DNA of 39,615 bases from Cytophagales bacterium (lineage in GTDB: Bacteria; Bacteroidota; Bacteroidia; Cytophagales; Spirosomataceae). This document shows, in pieces, positions 25,009 to 32,798 of this stretch (positions within the stretch are counted from its first letter, which is position 1; each line of letters opens with the position of its first letter). The position numbers were made by a program, and so were the translations under genes. The notes beneath the pieces were generated by a model. That model saw only the letters and a program-made list of their open reading frames with translations. It searched no databases and was not told where the DNA came from. The stretch is from NCBI GenBank assembly GCA_013298805.1, contig JAAFIU010000012.1:1-39615 (forward strand). Reading direction: 5' to 3'.

Positions 25009-25722
25009 TTACTGTCCAATCAATCTAAAAAACTCTTCCGAATAACTTTCACTCACGGGTATTTGTGCATTCCCGATTTTAATTTTCAGATTACGGATAG
25101 ACTCAATTTTATCCAAGGACACAATAAAGGATTTGTGTACCCGAAAGAATTCTAAAGAAGGTAATTTCTCCTCGATAGACTTCATCGTCATACGGGTAAC
25201 GATGGGCTTTGTAGAGGTATTGAGATGAATTTTGATATAATCTTTTAAGCCTTCAATGTACGTAATTTCATCAATCTTTAATTTCACTAAAGAGTAATCA
25301 GCATTGACAAAAATGGTAGTTGGTTTTGTTTCCAGAATGGTTTCTACAAGTGTCGATTTATGTTTCAAATTATGTAATTCGTAGGCTTTATTAACCGCTT
25401 TTAGAAAACGTTCAAAGTCGATTGGCTTCAATAGATAATCAATAACGTTGAGATTAAAGCCCTCCAAGGCATATTGTTTATAAGCAGTCACAAAAATGAC
25501 CATCGGGCTATTTGTTAGGCTTTGTAAAAACTGTACCCCCGTAATGCCAGGCATTTGAATATCCAAAAACAATAAGTCAATATCCTGATTTTGAATAACT
25601 TCCATCGCTTCAAACGCATTTTTACATCTTTTTACAAGGTTTAAAAAAGGAATTTTCTGAATATTATCTTCAATGAGGTCAAGTGCCAGATTTTCGTCAT
25701 CGACGGCTATACAGTTTAGCAT
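25009..25722 (-). CDS. LytTR-family response regulator
   Basis: 237 aa. Receiver domain with acidic pocket DDE at 8-10, phospho-acceptor Asp54 (LFLDIQMPG), Thr (FVTAY) and Lys (LLKPI). The C-terminal half is a LytTR DNA-binding domain (about 135-235: YIEGLKDYIKIHLN, TMKSIEEKLP, FFRVHKSFIVSLDKIE). It should bind promoter DNA in response to the kinase encoded 80 bp upstream. That gap carries two arms AGACTTTAGTCT and AGACTAAAGTCT, which could form a hairpin between the two genes. Confidence 0.94.
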   Translation of the reverse strand: MLNCIAVDDENLALDLIEDNIQKIPFLNLVKRCKNAFEAMEVIQNQDIDLLFLDIQMPGITGVQFLQSLTNSPMVIFVTAYKQYALEGFNLNVIDYLLKPIDFERFLKAVNKAYELHNLKHKSTLVETILETKPTTIFVNADYSLVKLKIDEITYIEGLKDYIKIHLNTSTKPIVTRMTMKSIEEKLPSLEFFRVHKSFIVSLDKIESIRNLKIKIGNAQIPVSESYSEEFFRLIGQ

Positions 25723-25749
25723 AATTTTAAGAGTTTTAAAGAGTTACTT

Positions 25750-25793
25750 AGACTTTAGTCTATAATTCCTATTTGATTTTCAGACTAAAGTCT
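25750..25793. repeat. Paired AGACTnnAGTCT palindromes between kinase and regulator genes
   Basis: AGACTTTAGTCT (25750-25761) and AGACTAAAGTCT (25782-25793) pair with one another, and each is nearly self-complementary. The same core (CAGACTGAAGTCTG) is found after tpiA at 11028-11041. Confidence 0.65.
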
Positions 25794-25802
25794 GGGCTAT
25801 TT

Positions 25803-26825
25803 TTAGCTAATTTCTAAATAAATACCATAAAACTGGTCTTCATCTTTAATGGTGAGTTTGTGGTTGTCGGGATATAAAAGTTCTAACCTTCTTTTTACGT
25901 TGGCTAAACCAATTCCCGAAGCCCCATCTTTTTCTTCTTTATATTGTCGGTTGACTTTGTTTTTTACTTCAAAGATTATTCGATTATTATTCGTGTGTAA
26001 ATCAATATCAATGGTCGGGTTGATAATCATTCCGACGCCGTGTTTAAAAGCATTTTCTACGAAAGGAATTAATAACATCGGTTCGATAGTTTTGTTCCTG
26101 TTCAAATTATCAGCATTAAAATTAATCTTTATATCATCGCCAAAACGTAATTGTTGGAGTTCAATATAGGCTCTCAGATACTGAGATTCTCGTTCAAGGG
26201 TAACTTTTGCATCGTCAGACTCATAAAGCATATAACGCATCAAATCCGAAAGTTTAACTACCACAGGTTCAACCCGTTCTGGTTTTCTTCTTGATAATGA
26301 AACAATACTGTTCAGTACATTGAACATAAAGTGTGGACTTATCTGTGAACGCAAAAATGATAGTTCTGATTTTAATTTCTCAGTCTCTCTTTCTTTTTGC
26401 TCTTGTTCTTTTTTTAGGTTATCGGAGATGATTCTGTATGAAGCACTTATCGCTAAAAAGAATAGTAATTGAAAGGTAAATCCAGTACGTGGAACATACT
26501 GCTCTGGAAAAAATATTTCTTTAATTAAGGTATGAAAAAGAAACACGCCAAGCACTAAACCAACTGCTGAAAGTAAATAAGCCCAAATTCCCTTTTTCTG
26601 TAAAACCTTTGGAATCAAGATTTCACTGTTTACATAAAAGAAAGGTACGTTAATAAGAGCAAAAATCGTGAAAAATTCAGTTATGGTAAAAGACTGAACA
26701 ACCGCTTTTTTAGGCATACCCGCTGGGGGTGCTGAGTACTTAAGCAAAAATGGTAAAGCCAACACAAATGCCCAAAAAGCAAGGTGCAAAAATATAGTTT
26801 GGTATTTAGGAAGCGTTTTGGTCAT
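25803..26825 (-). CDS. LytS/YehU-type sensor histidine kinase
   Basis: 340 aa. Four predicted TM helices (about 11-28, 47-65, 80-101, 116-133), no large sensor domain, then a coiled coil (KKEQEQKERETEKLKSEL) leading into the His_kinase domain with phospho-acceptor His165 (ISPHFMFNVLNS). The ATPase has the N-box with Asn258 (FVENAFKHG) and the G-box (ASGIGLANVKRRL). It presumably signals through the LytTR regulator downstream. A TAGATTTG on the minus strand at 26840-26847 could be its -7 element. Few external residues suggest that it senses membrane state or a small ligand. Confidence 0.94.
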   Translation of the reverse strand: MTKTLPKYQTIFLHLAFWAFVLALPFLLKYSAPPAGMPKKAVVQSFTITEFFTIFALINVPFFYVNSEILIPKVLQKKGIWAYLLSAVGLVLGVFLFHTLIKEIFFPEQYVPRTGFTFQLLFFLAISASYRIISDNLKKEQEQKERETEKLKSELSFLRSQISPHFMFNVLNSIVSLSRRKPERVEPVVVKLSDLMRYMLYESDDAKVTLERESQYLRAYIELQQLRFGDDIKINFNADNLNRNKTIEPMLLIPFVENAFKHGVGMIINPTIDIDLHTNNNRIIFEVKNKVNRQYKEEKDGASGIGLANVKRRLELLYPDNHKLTIKDEDQFYGIYLEIS

Positions 26826-26937
26826 CGTCTAATTTTTTACAAATCTAAGCAATCATAAGCATCGGTAAAATAAAATCCTTACGGGCTATGATTTTTTAAC
26901 GACCATAAAACACTTTCATGCGACTTCCTCGAAACAA

Positions 26938-26969
26938 AAAAGGTTTCTACAAATTTGCAGAAACCTTTT
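26938..26969 (-). terminator. Intrinsic terminator of infB
   Basis: The arms 26938-26950 and 26957-26969 pair at 12 of 13 positions around AAAGGTTTCT; on the minus strand a U-run follows. It lies 29 bp after the infB stop and closes the rimP-nusA-infB unit. Confidence 0.9.
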
Positions 26970-26997
26970 CTATACTTAACACAAACGAAACGAGAGT

Positions 26998-29900
26998 TTA
27001 CAAAGTACGTTTCACTTCTTTCATTTCGTAACATTCAATAATATCACTTACTTCTAAGTCATTGAAGTTTTTGATAGAAAGACCACATTCGTAGCCAAAC
27101 TTAACTTCTGCCACATCGTCTTTGAAACGTTTTAGTGCAGAAATCTCTCCTTCATGGATTACAACGAAGTCACGAATTACACGTATTTTATTAGAACGTT
27201 TAACTGTTCCATCCAATACATAAGAACCAGCAACTGTACCAATTTTAGAGATTTTGAATACATCACGAACCTCAATATTAGCCGTAATGACTTCTTCAAA
27301 TTTAGGAGCTAATAAGCCTTCCATTGCATCACGTACATCGTCAATTGCTTGGTAGATAATTGAATAAGTACGGATTTCGATTTGTTCGTTTTCTGCCAAA
27401 CGACGAGCGTTTGTACTTGGGCGAACTTGGAATGCCACAATCACTGCATCCGAAGCCGAAGCTAACAATACGTCTGATTCTGAAACTTGTCCAACTCCTT
27501 TGTGAATAATTCTTACTTGTACTTCTTCCGTTGATAGTTTCAATAATGAATCTGATAATGCTTCTACTGAACCATCCACGTCACCTTTCACAATTACGTT
27601 CAATTCTTTAAACGCTCCGATTGCCTTACGACGACCAATTTCCTCAAGGGTAATGTGCTTACGAGTACGTAATGATTGTTCACGTAGTATTTGCTCACGT
27701 TTGTTAGCAATTTCACGAGCATCACGTTCATTTTCCATTACGCTCAACTTATCACCTGCTGCTGGTGCACCACTCAAACCTAATACTTGGACTGGTATTG
27801 ATGGCCCTGCTTCTTTCAATTTATTACCACGATAGTCAAACATCGCTTTCACACGTCCGTAGTGAGCGCCTGCAAGCATCATATCACCAACTCTCAATGT
27901 TCCTGCTTGAACTAAAATATTAGCAACATAACCACGACCTTTATCTAATGAAGCTTCCACAACCGTACCTATGGCACGTTTATTTGGATTAGCTTTTAAT
28001 TCTAACATTTCTGCTTCAAGCAATACTTTCTCAAGCAATTCGTTTACTCCCATTCCTGATTTAGAAGAAAGTTCTTGGGTTTGGTATTTACCACCCCATT
28101 CTTCTACAAGGATATTTTTGATAGATAATTGCTCACGAATTTTTTCTGTATTAGCTCCAGGTTTATCAACCTTCGAGAAGGCAAACACGATGGGTACACC
28201 AGCAACCATTGCGTGGTTGATAGCTTCTTCGGTTTGTGGCATCACGGCATCGTCTGCTGCAATTACAATAATGGCAACGTCAGTTACTTTAGCACCCCTT
28301 GCACGCATAGCTGTAAAGGCTTCGTGACCTGGAGTATCCAGGAATGTGATTCTACGTCCGTCATCTTGTTTTACTGAATATGCACCAATATGTTGAGTAA
28401 TACCTCCTGCTTCACCTGCGGCAACTTTTGCACGACGAATATAATCAAGCAATGATGTTTTACCGTGGTCAACGTGACCCATGATGGTTACAATTGGAGC
28501 TCTTGATTCTAAATCTTCAGGAGCGTCTGGTTCTTCGGCAATGGCTGATTCAATTTCTTCTTCGGCAGATACAAATTGTACTTCAAATCCGAATTCTTCG
28601 GTAATTAAAGCAATTACATCGGCTTCAAGACGTTGATTAATTGAAACGAACATTCCTAAACTCATACATGATGAAATGATTTCGTTTACTGAAACATCCA
28701 TCAATGATGCCAATTCGCTGGCTGAAATAAATTCAGTTACCTTTAATACTTTTGCTTCTTCGTCTTCTGCTAATTGGCGTTTTTCATTTCTGTCAGCACG
28801 GAATTTACGTTTTTCACGACGCTCTTTCGCTCCAAAGTTCGACTTGTTTGACTGTCCTTGCAGACGAGCCATTGTTGCCTTAATTTGGTCTTGAATTTGC
28901 TTCTCAGTTACTTCACCTTTTGGTACTGGTTTTGCACCTGCATTAGCATTGTTATTATTGTTATTATTACGATTTCCTTTATAGTTCGGGCTGTTTCCTG
29001 TTCTATTGTGGGTATTGTTGCTGCTATTATTCGTATTATTGCCTCCTTGACCAGTTGTATTTGTTCCTGTGCCAGTATTGGCAGGTCTTTTTGGTGCATT
29101 CGGGTCAACTGGGGCACCGTCTTTTTTCGGACGTGGCGCACCTTTTTCGTTACGAATTTCAGTCTCGGTAACTTTCGCTCCGCCAGGTTTGTCTATTCGC
29201 TTACGCTTCTTTTTGTTATTGTTGTTGTTATTATTACGGTTATTTCCTCCACGACCAGTCTCAACGGGTAGTTCAATTTTACCCAAAACTTTCAATCCTC
29301 GTAGTTGTTCTCCTTTTGCTTCAATCAACTCAACTGATGATGTATCTTCTGGAATGGCATCATTACGCCCCAATTTCTGAGGTTTGTTATCAGGTTGTTG
29401 AGTATTTTTATTTGCTTGGTTCTGGATATTAGAATCCTGTTGTTTAGGCTGTTGAGATGCGTTATTACCACTACCTTGTTGCTTATTCTGAGGATTTTGA
29501 TTATTCCCATTACCTCCCTGTTGTTTATTTTGAGGGTTTTGGTTATTCCCACCACCGTGTTGTTTATTCTGGAAATTTTGGTTATTTCCACCACCGTGTT
29601 GTTTGTTTTGAGGATTTTGATTATTCCCTCCACTCACTTGCTGTGGTTTATTTTCAACAACTGGATTGTTTGATGGAACTACTGGTGGTACTGGTTGTTC
29701 AGGAGCTTTAGGTTGTTCAACAACCTCCGCAACTGGAGTTTTTTCTACTACTGGCTGCACGACTTCGGCTACTGGTTTTTCTACAATTGGGGCTTCAACT
29801 ACGGGTTTCTCTAATACTACGGGTTTCTCTACTATTATTGGTTTAGATTCCACAACAATTGGTTTTGGAACTTCTTCAACCTTTACAGGGGTTGGTTCAA

Positions 29901-30429
29901 CCGCTTTAGGTTGCTCAATAACTTCAACTACGGCTGGTTTTATTTCTTCAACCTTTGGCGTTTCTATTTTCGGCTCTGGTTTTGGTACTACAACTGGCTT
30001 CGGAGGAATTACATTTCCTTTGGCATCCAATTCTACTTTACCAATTATTTTAAGCTGAATATCTGCTTTTGCAACAATTTTTTCTGGCTCTGGAGTTGCT
30101 TCAACTTTGGGCGTTTCTATTGGCGTAGTCGCAACGGGTTGAGGTTTTGCTCCTTCTCGTGAATATAATGGCAAATAATCGTCATCTTGTCTCTTCACAG
30201 GGACAAAAGCTTCTTCTTCAGTAGCTTTTGGAGCTGGGGCTGCTTCTTTTAGAAGATATTCTGCACCGAATTCTTTTGCTACGATTTTTAATTGTTCAAA
30301 ATTTAATTTGGCGTTTGGGTTATTTTCTACCCGATGACCCTGAACAGATAGCTTTTGTACGATGGTTGAGGTACCTACGCCAATTTGCTTTGCCACAAGG
30401 CTCAAACGCATCATTTTATCTTCTGCCAT
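26998..30429 (-). CDS. infB: Translation initiation factor IF-2
   Basis: 1143 aa from [17 protein letters not shown] at 30427-30429; an open frame continues to 30519, but that extension crosses the intergenic hairpin and lacks homology. IF-2 is the GTPase that brings initiator tRNA to the ribosome. About 600 residues precede the G domain: an IF2-N helix, a Pro/Val/Glu/Lys-rich tract, and Asn/Gln/Gly repeats of the type [14 protein letters not shown]1 is GHVDHGKT at 651-658, G3 DTPGHEAF. The G4 motif reads SKVD (Ser752) where NKxD is usual. Domains II, III and the C2 fMet-tRNA domain follow. It ends with a strong terminator. Confidence 0.95.
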   Translation of the reverse strand: MAEDKMMRLSLVAKQIGVGTSTIVQKLSVQGHRVENNPNAKLNFEQLKIVAKEFGAEYLLKEAAPAPKATEEEAFVPVKRQDDDYLPLYSREGAKPQPVATTPIETPKVEATPEPEKIVAKADIQLKIIGKVELDAKGNVIPPKPVVVPKPEPKIETPKVEEIKPAVVEVIEQPKAVEPTPVKVEEVPKPIVVESKPIIVEKPVVLEKPVVEAPIVEKPVAEVVQPVVEKTPVAEVVEQPKAPEQPVPPVVPSNNPVVENKPQQVSGGNNQNPQNKQHGGGNNQNFQNKQHGGGNNQNPQNKQQGGNGNNQNPQNKQQGSGNNASQQPKQQDSNIQNQANKNTQQPDNKPQKLGRNDAIPEDTSSVELIEAKGEQLRGLKVLGKIELPVETGRGGNNRNNNNNNNKKKRKRIDKPGGAKVTETEIRNEKGAPRPKKDGAPVDPNAPKRPANTGTGTNTTGQGGNNTNNSSNNTHNRTGNSPNYKGNRNNNNNNNANAGAKPVPKGEVTEKQIQDQIKATMARLQGQSNKSNFGAKERREKRKFRADRNEKRQLAEDEEAKVLKVTEFISASELASLMDVSVNEIISSCMSLGMFVSINQRLEADVIALITEEFGFEVQFVSAEEEIESAIAEEPDAPEDLESRAPIVTIMGHVDHGKTSLLDYIRRAKVAAGEAGGITQHIGAYSVKQDDGRRITFLDTPGHEAFTAMRARGAKVTDVAIIVIAADDAVMPQTEEAINHAMVAGVPIVFAFSKVDKPGANTEKIREQLSIKNILVEEWGGKYQTQELSSKSGMGVNELLEKVLLEAEMLELKANPNKRAIGTVVEASLDKGRGYVANILVQAGTLRVGDMMLAGAHYGRVKAMFDYRGNKLKEAGPSIPVQVLGLSGAPAAGDKLSVMENERDAREIANKREQILREQSLRTRKHITLEEIGRRKAIGAFKELNVIVKGDVDGSVEALSDSLLKLSTEEVQVRIIHKGVGQVSESDVLLASASDAVIVAFQVRPSTNARRLAENEQIEIRTYSIIYQAIDDVRDAMEGLLAPKFEEVITANIEVRDVFKISKIGTVAGSYVLDGTVKRSNKIRVIRDFVVIHEGEISALKRFKDDVAEVKFGYECGLSIKNFNDLEVSDIIECYEMKEVKRTL
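29386..29640 (-). repeat. Coding tandem repeats in the IF-2 linker
   Basis: The frame encodes at least five 11-13-residue units of Asn-Gln-Asn-Pro-Gln-Asn-Lys-Gln plus Gly-rich spacer. The DNA is also repetitive, so repeat number may vary between strains. Antisense frames across it look open because of the biased composition, but are not genes. Confidence 0.8.
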
Positions 30430-30471
30430 ACTTGTTAATTGATACTTTTCTATAATAATGTTAAATTTTGT

Positions 30472-30550
30472 GTGATAGAATGATAGAATAGTTTTCATGA
30501 GTAAGTGAAATGAATACAACGACTATTCTATCATTCTATCACTTACTCAT
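30472..30550. repeat. Octad-periodic inverted repeat between nusA and infB
   Basis: The arms 30472-30492 and 30522-30542 are exact 21-bp complements with GATAGAAT repeated in tandem. In addition ATGAGTAAGTG (30497-30507) pairs with CACTTACTCAT (30540-30550), so two folds compete. It spans the nusA-infB junction. Confidence 0.85.
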
Positions 30551-30556
30551 TCTACA

Positions 30557-31813
30557 TTATTCAAACTCCGAACGTAGGATTGTTAATACTTCGTTCACTG
30601 TTTCTTCTTCGAGTTCAGTACGGCGAATCAATTCGTCGCTATTTAAAGCCAGAACTTGCTTGGCTGTATCCAAACCGATTTTGTGTAATTCTGCAATTAC
30701 CCAGTCTTCGATTTCATCAGAGAATTCTGATAAGTCAACGTCTTCGTCGTCAATTTCGTGTTCTTTAATATCACGATAAACGTCTAATTCGTAACCCACT
30801 AATTTACCCGCTAATTTAATATTTTGTCCACCTTTACCGATTGCCAATGATACTTGGTCGGGTTGTAAATACACCGCAATGCGTCTTTTCTCTTTGTCGA
30901 TATTCATTGAACTTACTTTGGCTGGGCTTAATGCACGGCCAACTAAAAGTTCGAGGTTCTCGGTGTAGTTGATTACGTCAATATTTTCATTCTGTAATTC
31001 ACGAACAATTCCGTGAATACGAGAACCTTTCATACCTACGCAAGCTCCTACTGGGTCGATACGGTCGTCATAAGATTCTACCGCTACTTTTGCACGCTCA
31101 CCTGGTTCACGTACAATTTTACGAATCATGATTTGACCATCGTAAATTTCTGGAATTTCTTGCTCAAACAATCGCTCTAAGAATACTGGGGATGTTCTCG
31201 AAAGAATAATTTTGGGCGTACCATTATTCATATCCACTTTATGGATAACTGCTTTTACTGGTTCACCTTTCTTGAAACGGTCTTTTTGAATCATCTCTGA
31301 TTTTGGAAGTGTCAATTCATTACCTTCACTATCAGTGATGATAAATTCTTTTCCAATAATCTGATAAACATCTCCAGAAACCATTTCTCCCACTAAGTCT
31401 TTATACTTTTCAAAAAGTCCTTCTTTTTCTAAGTCTTTGATTTTTTGAATAAGTGTTTGACGTGCGGTTTGAACAATTCTACGACCGAAATCTTCTAATT
31501 TGACTAACTCTGCGACCTCTTCTCCAATTTCAAAATCGGGTTCAATTTTTTTGGCTTCTTCCAATGGAATTTTATCATAATCCCAAATGTCCTCCGAATT
31601 ATCATCAACGATTTCACGAGTACGCCACATTTCTAAGTCGCCACTTTCAGGGTTGATGATAACATCAAAGTTTTCATCAGTTCCATATCTCTTACGAATC
31701 ATCGTGCGGAATACGTCTTCCAGCACTTTTATCATCGTCGGACGGTCAATGTTTTTTTCTTTTGCAAAATCCGCAAACGACGAAATTAATTTCAAAGTTT
31801 TCATCAGTTCCAT
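30557..31813 (-). CDS. nusA: Transcription factor NusA, expressed from a displaced start
   Basis: 418 aa from ATG at 31813 (an alternative ATG is at 31804). The N-terminal RNA-polymerase-binding domain (LISSFADFAKEKNIDRPTM..., RTMIRKRYGTDENF), S1 domain, KH1 (VGACVGMKGSRIHGI) and KH2 (AIGKGGQNIKLAGKL) are complete; a short acidic helical tail ends the protein. NusA modulates pausing, termination and antitermination. The native start (MNSAELISS, 31931) is separated from this frame by a perfect 127-bp tandem duplication, so this copy opens with MELMKTLK instead of MNSAE before the conserved LISSFADF. Whether the new start is used is not known. It lies in the rimP-nusA-infB unit. Confidence 0.9.
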   Translation of the reverse strand: MELMKTLKLISSFADFAKEKNIDRPTMIKVLEDVFRTMIRKRYGTDENFDVIINPESGDLEMWRTREIVDDNSEDIWDYDKIPLEEAKKIEPDFEIGEEVAELVKLEDFGRRIVQTARQTLIQKIKDLEKEGLFEKYKDLVGEMVSGDVYQIIGKEFIITDSEGNELTLPKSEMIQKDRFKKGEPVKAVIHKVDMNNGTPKIILSRTSPVFLERLFEQEIPEIYDGQIMIRKIVREPGERAKVAVESYDDRIDPVGACVGMKGSRIHGIVRELQNENIDVINYTENLELLVGRALSPAKVSSMNIDKEKRRIAVYLQPDQVSLAIGKGGQNIKLAGKLVGYELDVYRDIKEHEIDDEDVDLSEFSDEIEDWVIAELHKIGLDTAKQVLALNSDELIRRTELEEETVNEVLTILRSEFE

Positions 31814-31918
31814 ATCTCTTACGAATCATCGTGCGGAATACGTCTTCCAGCACTTTTATCATCGTCGGACGGTCAATGTTTTTTTCTTTTGCAAAATCCG
31901 CAAACGACGAAATTAATT
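31665..31918. repeat. Perfect 127-bp tandem duplication of the nusA 5' end
   Basis: Copy A is 31665-31791 and copy B is 31792-31918; I find no mismatch. The unit covers the codons for LISSFADF through DENF. Because 127 is not a multiple of three, the copies are out of frame with each other. Both copies contain a run of seven A on the coding strand. It is a recent duplication or an assembly artefact. Confidence 0.95.
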
Positions 31919-31931
31919 CTGCACTATTCAT
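31746..31931 (-). pseudogene. nusA: Displaced native 5' end of nusA (61 codons, then stop)
   Basis: The ATG at 31929-31931 opens the standard NusA N-terminus MNSAELISSFADFAKEKN. After copy B the frame runs into copy A shifted, reads FEINFVVCGFCKRKKH and stops with TGA at 31746-31748. The stop lies three bases after an A7 run (31752-31758): losing one A (or gaining two) there would join this frame to the main nusA frame with a 42-codon N-terminal repeat. So either this fragment is a dead leader, or it acts in coupling or slippage. Confidence 0.85.
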
Positions 31932-31956
31932 CTTTTCATAATTTTAAGGATAATTG

Positions 31957-32055
31957 TATTAAGTATTATGTATTGAGTACGATGTATTAAGGAAATGAGA
32001 CAAAATTACTGAACTTCGATTTCTTAATACTTAATACTTGATACTTGGTACTATA
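31957..32055. repeat. Heptad-periodic inverted repeat between rimP and nusA
   Basis: The left arm reads GTATTAA, GTATTAT, GTATTGA, GTACGAT, GTATTAA; the right arm reads TTAATAC, TTAATAC, TTGATAC, TTGGTAC, TATAC. The arms pair imperfectly along about 35 nt. Members differ by point changes while the spacing of 7 is kept. Confidence 0.85.
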
Positions 32056-32065
32056 CACAAAACAC

Positions 32066-32536
32066 CTATTTAAACGATATTTGTACTTTGGCTTGTTGAA
32101 TATTTCCAAACGGAATAATAACGCTTTCTTTGGGTTCAACTTTTTTGCCCTTTGATTTCTTGACTTCTTCTTTAAAAACGATTCCTTCGTCAGTTACGTT
32201 CTCTAAAGTTCCTACTTGCTCGCCTTCTGCTATTTGTATTTTTAAATTGCGTCCAATGTTTTTTATGTATTGACGCTTGAAGATGAGTGGTTGGTCTATT
32301 CCTGGTGAGGATACTTCCAAGTTGTAGGCATCTACGATAAGTTCGTTGGTTTCAATGAAATGTGCTAATCTACGACTAATCGAAGCACATTCTTCAATTT
32401 TGATACCTTCGTCTGTATCCAATAGAATGGTAATATTTTGACGAGTTTTACTGGCTGTTACTATTACTTCAACAATAAAGATTCTGTCATCTTCTAAATA
32501 TGGTTGAAGTAATTCGATTATTTTTTCTTTGGTCAT
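32066..32536 (-). CDS. rimP: Ribosome maturation factor RimP
   Basis: 156 aa. The N-terminal alpha/beta domain (LLQPYLEDDRIFIVEVIVTASKTRQNITILLDTDEGIKIEECASISRRL) and C-terminal Sm-like domain (YNLEVSSPGIDQPLIFKRQY, NVTDEGIVFKEEVKK) are both recognisable; SSPGIDQPL is the family hallmark. RimP helps 30S subunit maturation. It leads the conserved rimP-nusA-infB unit. Heptad repeats lie on both sides of the gene. Confidence 0.95.
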   Translation of the reverse strand: MTKEKIIELLQPYLEDDRIFIVEVIVTASKTRQNITILLDTDEGIKIEECASISRRLAHFIETNELIVDAYNLEVSSPGIDQPLIFKRQYIKNIGRNLKIQIAEGEQVGTLENVTDEGIVFKEEVKKSKGKKVEPKESVIIPFGNIQQAKVQISFK

Positions 32537-32546
32537 TTTTATAGGG

Positions 32547-32634
32547 ATTAGGTTTTAGATTTTAGGTTTTAGAAATAAACTTTAATAGTTCTTTTGGTTT
32601 TAAACTTAACCCCTAACACCCAATAACTAACACC
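32547..32634. repeat. Heptad-periodic repeat upstream of rimP
   Basis: The left part reads TTAGGTT, TTAGATT, TTAGGTT, TTAGAAA; the right part reads CTTAACC, CCTAACA, CCCAATA, ACTAACA. They pair imperfectly (TTAGG with CCTAA). The region would hold the operon promoter. Confidence 0.8.
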
Positions 32635-32651
32635 TTATCAAAAAAACAAAA

Positions 32652-32674
32652 AAGAGGGATTATCGACCCCTCTT
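32652..32674 (-). terminator. Intrinsic terminator of the aspartyl protease gene
   Basis: AAGAGGG (32652-32658) pairs with CCCTCTT (32668-32674), and on the minus strand a U-rich tract follows. It lies about 125 bp after the protease stop. Confidence 0.75.
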
Positions 32675-32798
32675 CCTTTAAATTCTTCGCAAAAGTAGTG
32701 AATTATTAATCAAAAAACAAGCATTTGGCCCTTTGTATTGAAGATAAAACCTTGATTTATATAAGTTTGAGGAAGATTATATTTATATATGGATATTT

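Noticed and set aside
26840-26847. Promoter of the kinase-regulator pair as a separate feature
   Set aside because: TAGATTTG matches the -7 consensus but leaves a leader of under 10 nt and no -33 element; noted only under the kinase gene.
28858-29271. Long plus-strand open frames antisense to infB
   Set aside because: They follow the biased Asn/Gln/Lys codons of the IF-2 linker, have low-complexity Cys/Ile/Val translations and no homology or start context; they are shadows.
30430-30519. N-terminal extension of IF-2 (30 extra residues)
   Set aside because: It would be encoded by the intergenic hairpin arm; [17 protein letters not shown] is the normal family start.
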